A stretch of DNA of 64,000 bases, taken from positions 2,126,501 to 2,190,500 of the forward strand of contig JAUKTV010000006.1 in assembly GCA_030549205.1 (NCBI GenBank), written 5' to 3'. This document shows positions 34,101 to 44,017 of this stretch, piece by piece (the first letter of the stretch is position 1; every line of letters begins with the position of its first letter). The position numbers and the translations under genes are program-made. The notes below the pieces were generated by a model, which was not told where the DNA came from, made no database searches, and worked only from the letters and a program-made list of their open reading frames with translations. Source of the stretch: Apiosordaria backusii. Taxonomy: Eukaryota; Ascomycota; Sordariomycetes; Sordariales; Lasiosphaeriaceae.

Positions 34101-34962
34101 TCCGGATCACCCCTCAAGTCCACAGAGACTAACAACGACGCAGGATGTGTTGCTGGAAGGCATGACACATGACGACTACGCCCAAGTCATCCGGCCCAAG
34201 GTTGCCGGCACGTGGAACATTCACAACGTGCTGCAATCGCAATCCATCTCCCTGGACTACTTTGTTGTGCTCTCGTCGGCTTCTGGCATCCTTGGGTCTC
34301 GCGGACAAGGTGCCTACGCCGCGGCCAACACCTTCCTGGACTCGTTTGTGCAGCACAGACAGCTCAACGGCCTACCTGGTACCTCGCTCGACTTGACAGC
34401 TGTCACGGGCGCAGGCTATCTTGCTGAGAACGCCGACCGCAGCGAGGACATTATTCGCAACTTTGGAAGTGAGACAGTCTCCGAGGAGGAGGTTCTTGCC
34501 TTGCTGTCTGCTGCCGTCCGGGGAGAATGCCCAGCCCAGTGCTTGACCGGTCTCAAGCTCCACCTGGGCGCTGATGGCGGGTGGCCCTATTATGCGTCTG
34601 ACCCGCGCTTCACCGAACTCAAGGCCGAGTGTCTGGCGGCTGCCGAGCGTGAGGGCCTGATGCCAAAGCAGACCATTTCCCCTGGAAATGCTTTCCGTGC
34701 GGCGAGCAGTGACGAGGAGGCGGCCAACATCGCCGGCCAGGGCATCTTGCAGAAGATGTCCGAAGTGCTGACGGTTGACATCCAAGATCTCGATGTGGCG
34801 CGGAATATCACCAGTTATGGTCTGGACTCATTGACAGCCATTGAGCTGCGCAACTGGATTGCCAAGGAGTTGAGGGCCAACCTGCAAATCTTGGAGTTGT
34901 TGAGCAGCGGGACAATCAACGATCTCGCTGCGCTTATTGTGCAAAAGACGAGGACGGCGTGA
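28186..34962 (+). CDS. Reducing iterative type I polyketide synthase with degenerate DH and ER
   Basis: Four exons (28186-28465, 28524-33715, 33774-34091, 34144-34962) give 2,202 residues. Domains in order: KS (1-430) with Cys179 in DTACSSSL and the His motifs EAHGTGT and NVGHLEG; AT with GHSSG, Ser627; DH (about 840-1230) in which the HxxxGxxxxP histidine is Tyr953 (EYQVQGRQVYP), although Asp1188 in VLDAMMQ is kept; a short pseudo-KR; an ER-like region whose nucleotide loop reads LAGPAGLAA (about 1645) instead of GGVG; KR with GGTGGLG (1844) and Tyr1988; and ACP with Ser2159 in GLDSL. No C-methyltransferase or thioesterase is present, matching the short length. A Ser-rich insert interrupts DH. 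As read, it should condense and ketoreduce but not dehydrate or enoyl-reduce. Product unknown. The neighbouring FSH1 hydrolase may release the chain. Confidence 0.95.
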
Positions 34963-36139
34963 AGGGGCCAAAGGACCGTGTGATGAAAACTAAATTGTTC
35001 TCGATTGTGGTAATGAAACGGGATGTTGATTGTTTTTTTGTTTTCTTCTTTTCCTCTTCTTTCACTTCCTTATCGGCCGTTAGTTCGGATAGTGTGTCTT
35101 CCTCAACTTCCTCTTCTCGGGTCCTTTTATTAGCGCTTTGTATTGGTGTGTTTTGTGGATATCATGTTGACATGAGCGAAACTGAAGCTGGGGGAAACGG
35201 GCGAAAGGGACTGAAACCAAGCATTCTGTATGTTGTAGACTGCCTGCCGTCGAGCGCTAGACGCGCTGTTTGTATTCAGCCGTTGTTTGAGCGAGACCTT
35301 CTCAATACATGTCCTGAGATATCGGAGGTAGCAATGTGAGGTTTGCCTGTCATTTGTGTCAGCTGCCAATGCTGCGTAAGAGTCTAAGTGAACTTACTGT
35401 ACCTTGCCATGAAAGCTCGGCCGAGTCGGATCCAACCCGTGTCTTTTCCAGAGAGGCCTCACGCAGCCCAGACATTTCTCATGTCTCAGACAAAACACCA
35501 AGATGGAAGTTTGAGGGCCTTGGCGCACGAAGACGCGTGGTGGGAAGCCCGATTGGGCAGCGACAGCGATAAAGAAGCTGAGTTGGCCCAAGCTCCCTCC
35601 CACATCGAGGCGGCTGGTGGGGTCTTGCACTGGGGATGCCCCACTGACTTGACTTTGGATTTGTCGTCGGGTCGGGTGCCAGGTGCAGAGCGATGCACCG
35701 TGATGCAGATAAGTATGAGTTGGTAAGGTAGCTCGTCGTTTGTTACATATAAGGAGATAACGTCTTGACTTGAGCTGGTCTCTTTCATCGCAGCTGCATT
35801 GAGCACCAGTGGCCGCGTCAAATCATTACCACAGTCCCCAACCCGACACAGCCCCGCGCTGGTGACCTCTGACAGTCGAGGCGACGTCACTCTCTTTCCA
35901 AGAGTCCCACGGATCAAACTTCCACCTGCATACTCACGCCTTTCTGCCCCATCTCGAACCAGATACACATCGCTGACTATCTCCTTCTCTACTCTCTCAC
36001 CCTTGACCCTGGTTCGAGACATTCGCCCGGCAACCCCGCTTGACAAAACTCTCACCGATCCAGATCACCAAACGCCCACCCTCGAGAATTGCTCTCGCAC
36101 GCTGTTGTGCTTTGGGTGCCACGCCTGCCGAAAGAAGAA
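34963..36139. other. Spacer after the PKS and leader of the next gene
   Basis: The first part is the PKS 3' region, with a T/CT-rich tract at 35030-35120. The last 350 bp is CA/CT-rich like a fungal 5' leader and precedes the conserved protein gene. No other gene seen. Confidence 0.5.
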
Positions 36140-38150
36140 ATGGCGGCTGGACCGCGAACGGAAGCAAGATCTCTGACGGCTATCAACTACATCGCCGCAA
36201 ATCCTCCGCAGTACCCCCACCATCCCGAGGTCAAGGAGTCCCTGACGCTGTACATCTCCAGAGTACCTGGAACCCAGGGTTTGTGAACATTTTTTCCGCC
36301 TCAAAATCTGACCGTTTTGCTCATCTTCACTGCCAGATGTGATCCTTTCCACCTTGAGACCGCACAGAAAAAATGTGTCCGGCGAGGATGTGGCGAATTC
36401 GCTCTACTACATCCACTTGGAGCTACCAGGCGATTTACCACCACCAAAGTCCCGACCGCAGGGTAATGCACTGGGTTCAACTCGGTCCAGCGGGGAGAGC
36501 GCTAGGAGTGTCATCCCGAGGAAGCCGCTGCCTGCATCAGCCAGGACTATGAGGCCGGAAAGCCTGTCGCCAAAGGGGGAACCAGCTCCTGTTCTTGCAC
36601 CAGGTCCCCATGCGCCGCAATACAAGGCTTACCGGCCGGAAACTGGTCCATCGCCAATATCTGAAAACCAAAATCCCGTCGAGGGAGAGACCAATCCGTA
36701 CCGGCCAAACCCCATGTTCCAAAAACGACTCTCAGGGGGGTCTCATGAACCGCCACCTCCCCCTCCGCACTTGACAGCAGTGTCCTCACCACATCCACAG
36801 AAAGGGGCGGCATCGCTCTCACCTGCGTGCCTCGAGGATATTAATACCAACGTTCCACCTCCAATGTACTCTCCGAAACCAGCCCGACCAACCACCCCAA
36901 GTCAAGTCGGTTCACAGCAACCTCCTCAACGAGTGGCCTCGCCATCTTCTTACTCGCAAGCACAGCATCCATCATCACCCAGCAGGCTGAGCCGCCGGCC
37001 ATCTTCTGTTTCTTTTCTCCTCACCATCATCCGCAGAGACCCCAGCTCTGGATCACAGGTGAACGTAGGACAGGTGTCGTCCTTCGCCACCAACATCCCT
37101 CCCCCATCACAGGCAGACCCAAGCCTCAATCCTGAAGACATGGGGCCCGGATGGAGAGCACAGAAAATTGATATACGCATCGACACTTCTGGGTATGCGA
37201 AATACAAGGGCATGCCTACCCGGGCAACTGCTGAAACCCAAGCTTTCCGGCCAACCAGCTCAACGGGCCAACCCCATTCCTTCTCGCACATGATGCAAAG
37301 CGGGCAAAGGGAGAGCATAGGCAGTGGAAACCCAGGTTTTGCAGCCACCTTGGAAGAAGGATTCCGCAGACAGGTGGTGATGGCCTACGGAGGGGGCTGG
37401 AAAGCCGGAATTAAAAAGGCATTTCACCGCCGTGACCGACGCGGCAGCATCAGTCCAGAGGCCGTCCAGTCTCCAGAAGACCATGCCGCACACAAGGCAT
37501 TTCACAGCCGCCAAGGGAGTTCGTCAACAGTTGGATCCAATCACTCCGGATCGGGAGAAGAGCAAGGCGGAATCATTACTCAGCCTGGACCGGGCTTGCG
37601 GCCAAAAGGATACACGTTTCTGTCGCCTTGGGAAGGACGCTGCGAGTTTCGCACCAGCACCAGCGGGCGCTCCCTCAAGCTTCGGCATGTGCTTGACTCT
37701 ACCACCAAATTCCAGTTTGATCCTCGTGAGGTAGCACAGAGCATCCAGAATGCCCAGGCTATGGGCCGATCAAGAGGCGAGGAGCTCCAGTCTGTCCTTT
37801 TGGGTACGAAGCCAGTCAGCGAGTTGAGGTTCAATTTGCCCAGCGGGGGTGACTTTTTTGGCGCCCGCAGGAATGATGCGGACAGAGACACCAGAGCGAG
37901 CCGGCTATCGAAACAGTTCAGCAGCCTGCTGCATCCTCGGGATACAAAGAGCAGCGACGAGGATGAGTGGAGTGATGACGACGAGATGGATCTCAGCCTT
38001 GGGAAAGAGAACGCTGGTGGTGGGAGCAGTGGGAGGAAAGTCAAGCTTGGGAAGCTGATTATCCACGATGAGGGACTGAAAATGCTGGATTTGGTAGTGG
38101 CAGCCAACATTGGCGTGTGGTGGACAACATGGGGGAAGATAGATCAATAG
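36140..38150 (+). CDS. Conserved fungal protein of unknown function, Pro/Ser-rich
   Basis: Exons 36140-36278 and 36337-38150 give 650 residues. The N-terminus is a conserved-looking block (AINYIAANPPQYPHHPEVKE, then SLTLYISRVPGTQ, and after the intron DVILSTLRP and SLYYIHLE). A long disordered Pro/Ser-rich middle follows, then a second folded block in the last 120 residues ending DEGLKMLDLVVAANIGVWW. I recall this N- and C-terminal pairing as a widespread uncharacterised ascomycete protein, but assign no function. No signal peptide or membrane helix is visible. An in-frame ATG at 36089 would add 17 residues; 36140 is preferred because the conserved region starts right after it. Confidence 0.75.
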
Positions 38151-38679
38151 ACGGCGACTGTTTGCATAAGGTAGCGAGATAGACAGAATATACCCCCTCT
38201 TTTTGGTTCCCAGTAAGCAAAGATGCTTGGTGATCACTTGCGCTTGAAAAGGTGCCGTGAATGATTCACATGGATCTCACGTGCATGTCCCTCCCAAGCC
38301 AAGCTGCCCCCACATTTCCATGAGGCAGCAAATCAGGTGCTGCGAAATGTAATCTTGAAGTGGGTTGGGCCCAAGCGCCCGCCGCAGCGAGTTCCAAAAT
38401 GCAAACTCCCAAGGACCAAAAGCTCCAGGGATATCGAGACGACGTCAAGCGCCACCGGGGAGCTCTCTCGACCTCGCCTCCGCCACCCCGCTCCCATCTT
38501 TCTGCTGTCGGTGTCGCGACCGCATATTTTTCCAGGACCGTACGGCTCCAATTGATTGAATCGCCCGTCGAGTTCTTGGGCCCCGCCTCCCCTTGAGCGA
38601 CAGCTCCCTGTAGCTCCAGAAAGTCCCGCCCGGCTTGTCAACTTCCCCGATCCAAACCGACCGAATCGACGTCGACATC
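38151..38679. promoter_or_regulatory. Spacer and promoter of the complex I subunit gene
   Basis: About 530 bp between tandem genes. The last part is GC-rich with a C-rich leader before the ATG. No ORF with family features. Confidence 0.5.
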
Positions 38680-39599
38680 ATGCTCCCTACGGCCACGATT
38701 GCTGCCCGCCCCCTGGTGCGGGCGGCGCGCACGATTGCCCCATCCTCCACAGCCATCTCCCAAGTTGTAGCTAGGAGAAGCTATGCGACCCCGGCTGGGC
38801 CCCCGCCCAAGAACTTCCGCCTGCCGCCGCCCAAGACGTGGGACCAGGAGTCTGAGAGCACATTCGACAAGCTAGGAAAGTACTTTCTGATGACGGAGAT
38901 GTTGAGGGGGATGTACGTCCTCATGGAGCAGTTCTTCAGGCCACCGTGAGTACTTCATTCGGATACGTACCTCGATGATGACAGGAAAACTGATGTGTAC
39001 GTTTGGACAGGTACACAATCTACTACCCGTTCGAAAAGGTGCGTAATGCAGATGGCTGTCAAGTTGGAGGACTTTGGTGGACATACCTAATGAACGACTT
39101 CTGGAGACTGGGCGGTCGTGGACAACACCAGAAGGGTTATTCATACCAGGAGGCCAGAGAGGCTGACAGCAGCAGGGCCCCATTTCTCCCCGCTTCCGTG
39201 GTGAGCACGCGCTCCGGAGATATCCCTCGGGCGAAGAGCGTTGCATTGCCTGCAAGCTCTGCGAGGCTGTCTGCCCAGCGCAAGCCATTACCATCGAGGC
39301 TGAGGAGCGTGCCGACGGTTCCCGCCGCACCACTCGCTACGATATTGACATGACCAAGTGCATTTACTGCGGTTTCTGCCAGGAGTCGTGCCCTGTCGAC
39401 GCCATTGTCGAGTCCCCCAACGCCGAGTATGCCACTGAGACTCGCGAGGAGCTACTTTACAACAAGGGTGCGTTTTTCCTTACTTCTACCGTGATTTGGA
39501 GAACCGTGCTAACATTTGACAGAGAAATTGCTCTCCAACGGAGACAAGTGGGAGCCAGAGTTAGCTGCGGCCATCAGAGCGGATGCCCCCTACCGATAA
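38680..39599 (+). CDS. NDUFS8: NADH:ubiquinone oxidoreductase 23-kDa iron-sulfur subunit (TYKY/NDUFS8)
   Basis: Four exons (38680-38945, 39011-39038, 39176-39467, 39523-39599) give 220 residues. The N-terminus is a mitochondrial presequence rich in Arg, Ala and Ser (ATIAARPLVRAARTIAPSST). The matrix part carries the two ferredoxin-type clusters CIACKLCEAVCP and CIYCGFCQESCP, which bind the N6a and N6b [4Fe-4S] centres in the peripheral arm of complex I and pass electrons toward quinone. The second exon is only 28 nt and its following intron is 137 nt, longer than others here. Length and the C-terminal block ending ADAPYR match the family closely. Identification is secure. Confidence 0.97.
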
Positions 39600-40022
39600 A
39601 CACGGTGCTAGAGAGAGTTGAGGTGCTGTTGCAGACGGGTGGATGCTGGTTCAGAAGACCTGTAAATAGTACTATACATATGTCTTATCATCCGAAAGTA
39701 CTTCTTTTTTGTTGTTGCTGCCGTTATTTTCCTGTTCTGCAGTCCTGCTTTCGAGGCCATTACTATCATGACGCATATCACGTGACATGATGCACAGACC
39801 ATCTGCAAAGCTCGAGCTGTCCCGCAGTGCCGCCAGCACCGAAAGCTGCCAGCGTTAGCGCATCCCGACGCTTGCCATTCCCAGGCGAGAAATTTATCAT
39901 CAAGCAGACCTCCACCGTCACCACCACCCCGCCGAACCTCTCCGCCGCCAATTGCGTCGACGACCCGGTCCACTCTCACCGGCCATTTCGAACCTCTTTC
40001 CAAGACCAACTTCTTCATCAAA
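39600..40022. promoter_or_regulatory. Spacer between complex I subunit and ACP genes
   Basis: A 423-bp tandem spacer. The last 150 bp is CA/CT-rich like a leader. No ORF of interest. Confidence 0.5.
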
Positions 40023-40797
40023 ATGTTCCGCACCGCCGTCCTCCGGTCCGTCGCTCTCGCGTCGAGAACCGCAGCTGTTCGCTCTGCCGCCGCCCCCTCC
40101 CTCAGATTAGCCGCTCCCGCCGCGGCGACACTCTCCAAGACCTTCGTGCCCAAGGTCGCTGCCAGCTGGGCTGTTCAGATGCGGGGTTATGCGTCGGGTG
40201 GCGGCCTCACGAAGCAGGAGGTCTACGAGAGAATCAAGGAGCTTCTGTCTGGGTTCGACAAGGTACTTTCCTCTTTCTAGCTCTGCCGTGCTCGGCAGGA
40301 ACTGCGTTTTTGGGGTAGATGCTAACTGGGGTCTTTACACAGGTCAACAACCCTGAGAACGTGAGTACCACCTTTGCTAAGAGCGGACGAAATGAGGACG
40401 CGATGGACACAGCAACTTCGGACGAGAGATGGAAAGATATAGACTGGAAAAGCGGAGGCTAACGGGGCTTTTTTTTTGTCGCTCTCTAGATCACAGAAAC
40501 TGCCCACTTCGCCAATGACCTCGGGTTGGACAGCTTGGATACCGTTGAGGTGGTGATGGCCATTGAGGAGGTTCGACCAACCCCCTTCCCCCTCTCTTTC
40601 TTGACATTGGAAAGATACTGACAACATGCAAAAACAGGAGTTCAGCATTGAGATCCCTGACAAGGACGCCGACACCATTCACAGTGGTATGTAGCCTCTT
40701 TTCAAAAACTATACACAGTCTAGATTCTAACATGTACAATCTGCCAACAGTTGACAAGGCCATCGAGTACATCACCTCCCAGCCCGACGCTAACTAA
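40023..40797 (+). CDS. ACP1: Mitochondrial acyl carrier protein (complex I subunit NDUFAB1/ACP)
   Basis: Five exons (40023-40262, 40343-40360, 40490-40570, 40638-40686, 40751-40797) close to 144 residues. An Arg/Ala-rich presequence of about 55 residues is followed by a single ACP fold. The phosphopantetheine site is Ser101 in GLDSLDTVEVVMAIEEEF. The protein carries acyl chains in mitochondrial fatty acid synthesis (lipoate supply), and in filamentous fungi is also a complex I subunit. Exon 2 is a microexon of 18 nt encoding VNNPEN. It lies 423 bp after the complex I 23-kDa gene on the same strand. Confidence 0.97.
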
Positions 40798-41958
40798 TTC
40801 AGTGGTTGGCCAAACTAGAAGGGAGCGGAGACAAAAAAAAAACCATAGAGCACCAACAATTGTAACTCTTTTTTTTTTTTTTGGTTTGGGGTCAAATTTG
40901 TTTCGTTCCCTTTGCTGCATGTGCCGCCTTGTACCATACTCACAACTCATGTTATACAATTACGACAATACACCATCATCAATGTTCGACGCGGATATTT
41001 AGCCGGTTTAAAGCGGTGCATGGTTGAAGGGCATGACATATCATCGATTCCACGTTGCTGAAGCTACCACAGTTATCTTGTCGTATGGGCCGAGAGTTGT
41101 TCTGTGTTTCAAATTGCTCAGTCTTTGGCAACTGCAATCCACATTTGGAAGTCATCATTGCTTGCTTGCCGTGGTGAGGGATAGAGAGGGGACAATAACA
41201 GCAGATAGAAAAGGAAGGCCGATTCCTCGACACTACATGCTTAAAATCGAATACCTACTTCATGGTTCAACTTGTCCAGCTTATGTTTAGGTACCAATCA
41301 GTCCATTGCCTATGCATTTGCTATGCTGCCATTAGATTTTATTTGTGTCCGTCCACAATTTTCTTTTCAGAGTTTTGCGTCATCAAAATAACACCTCAGC
41401 CGAAAACAGCCAAAAAACAAAAACGAATCTGAGAGTGGGGAGGGCGGGTATGCGTTGTTATGTCTGTGATGGGAGGAGGATTCTGGAGGCCCCTAATCAG
41501 GAAGAGAGAAACCTTCGATATCCGAAAGATAAAACACCACCCAAACTCCCAGTTTCCTTTACCGTCCATGTCCAGACAAAAGAGAGAGAGAGATGAAAAA
41601 ACAAACACAAAAAGCTAATCCCGCAACTTAAATCCTAACAGAATCAGACATCCTAGATGAAGATGTATGTGTGCGTGTCTGTATGCTGTGTATGACGCCC
41701 CAAATCAAGCAAGCACCTCGAACCAAGCCAAGCGAGCAAGCAAGCATACCTCCCCAAGAAGTGTCAACAGACACCCAATACATAACCTTAACCACACCAC
41801 GCTATGCCCGTATGATCCTTGCTGCAGCTATGTATGTAAAAGATGTGCTGCAGACGATGCAAATCCTTTTGTATCATGCCCCCCTTTCATCAATCTAGCC
41901 CTTCTTTTTTTTTCTTTTGTGCCGACCGTACCCAAACTCTTAACCCAAAGCATCACTA
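40798..41958. other. Convergent 3' intergenic region
   Basis: Between the ACP gene and the opposing CCCH gene. Contains poly-A and poly-T runs (40832-40841, 40869-40882), presumably 3' UTR. No gene seen. Confidence 0.5.
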
Positions 41959-44017
41959 CTATCTCCCTCCAACCGCCTCGACAGCACCGGCGCCTCGATT
42001 GCTGTCTCCATTGGCTCCGGCGGCTCTGTTGTTGGCAACGACCGTGGCATAGCTGTTGCTCCACGCCGCAGCACCCAAGGGACTCGCAGTGTTGCTGACT
42101 GGTTGGTTTCCGGATGCGCGCTTCCGAGCTCTTGCCTGAGCGTCATCTTCGTCGTCCATGCTAAATACAAACGCGGCCTCTTCCTCGTCCATTGGCGACT
42201 TGAAACGTCCGGTGACGCTCGACCCTATCGATGTGCTGCTGACATGTCTTGCCAGTCCGCCGTCCTTGTCCCTGGACTCGCCAATAACACCGGCCCCGTT
42301 GGCGTTGCGCGGGACATTGGGACGGATGTGGGGGCTTGAATCAGCCGAACCGTCGTCGGACAGCTGTGTTTCTCGAAGCTGCTGAGTCAGGGCCGATACT
42401 CCCACCGCGCTCCCATCCAGTCCTGATGTAATGGCACTCGCAAGACTCGAGTTTCGGAGTGGGCTTCCCACATGGCCAAACGCTGAGGCGTGCTTAAAGG
42501 ACCGGCCCGTTTCCAGGTGCCCATCGTCCTCCTTTTGCCTTCCCCACAACGGACCCCAGCGGCCGGGGCTAGAAGGCTGAATTGGAGTTCCAAACTTGGT
42601 GATAGGGGCAGGTGGGCAGGACTCGGCGATCGACTCCCGGTTGAGGCCGTCCATCATGCGAATCGTGTTAGTCGTGGAGCCCCTTCTCGCCCTTTCGGTC
42701 GGCGTCAACAGCTCGTTGGCCAGGGCGCCCGGAACATAATCTTCTTCGAAGAGAAACTGCTCCGAGTCATCCCAATCCATGTCGACTTTGGGCACGCTGC
42801 TGCTGATCATGCGTGTCTTGGTGAACCGGGACGTGTTGCTGTGCAATGGTCTCTTTCCAAAATACTCTTCACTACCCAGCGCTGAGCCAAACCCGAGAGA
42901 ACCTGAAGGTGGGCTGCTTCCGAAGCCAGAAATGTCCTGTGCTCCAAGTCCCGATGGGGAGAGGTGACTGTTTCCAAACGCAGAGGCGTGCAAATGCTTC
43001 AAGGCATCCGACGTGCGCCCACTCTTGGCGGCGCTGAGGGATGACGAAGGAGAGTCCAATCCAAACTGTGCTGGAACTGAAGATGGCCAAGGGCCACCTC
43101 TAGCCGCATGTGAAATTCCGTTACTGTCGAATGACGCTGGCAGAGGGGCATCCAGCACCGAAAGTCCCTTGATGTTTGGTGAAAGGCCCAGTCCGAAGCG
43201 GTTTGACTCCTCGTCTCGTGGTGACCCATAAGCGGAGGCAGGATTTGACGTGTACGAAGTGGTATCTATCGTGGGCACACCATTCTCGAGAGCCAACTGG
43301 TGGCTATAGAGTTCTTCCTGTAGCACAAAGGGTGTGGTGTTGAATGGTGAATCGGCACGCATAAAAGAGTTGGTCAAGGCGCTGCTGGCTGGCTGATGAT
43401 ATGTCGTCGGGTTCACGCGGGCGCCGAGGGCTCCAGGAGGCACGCCTATGGTAACACCGTTCTTGCCATAGTTGATGCGACGGCCATCGGGCAGCACGTG
43501 GATATTGGCGCACTTTGGCCCAAACTTGCAGTTACCCTACACGCCCGTCACACACAGCCAGTCAGTACGACAGTCCGTCCAGAGCACAAGCGTCGAGGGC
43601 GTCTTCGAGAGGCATGGAACGTACCTTTGCAAAGTATTTGCAGACGTTTTCCGCGGCCGAGCTCAGATCGTGGCTAAAGGGGCATGCATTGCCTGCCTGA
43701 CAGGCGCCTTGTCGGAAGAACTTGCATGGGACGTGCGAGGTGTCTGTCCAAGAGTAAAAGCGGTGCGTCAGCAAAATGTTCATCAGAGTGTCGCGATATC
43801 GCAAAAAAAGAGGAAGAGAGCGGGGCAGATAGGGCCGTGACCACTCAGCAGTATCGCCATCGCAAAACATACTGGGAGGACTTCTGGACCCATCGAAGCG
43901 ATGGGCGGCGGCGGGCATTGGAGCCATTATCGCACCACCCGAGTGACCAGCTTGTGGTGGAATGTTGAGACTACCGGTGCGCATATGGCGAAACTCGCTC
44001 AGGTTGGACGTCGCCAT
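41959..44017 (-). CDS. CCCH zinc-finger protein (LEE1/Cps3-like)
   Basis: Three exons (44017-43873, 43743-43625, 43536-41959) give 613 residues. Two CCCH fingers with C-x7-C-x5-C-x3-H spacing lie near the N-terminus: CKFFRQGACQAGNACPFSH (from Cys55) and CKYFAKGNCKFGPKCANIH. The second finger is split by an intron. The rest is a long low-complexity Ser/Gly/Pro-rich region with scattered short blocks (VPKVDMDWDDSEQFLFEEDY; DEEEAAFVFSMDDEDD) likely to be interaction motifs. Tandem CCCH fingers usually bind RNA, so a post-transcriptional role is likely. The fingers plus tail resemble the yeast LEE1 / fission yeast Cps3 group. The first intron was placed at the strong GTATGT donor, which restores the frame into the first finger. 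Confidence 0.85.
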
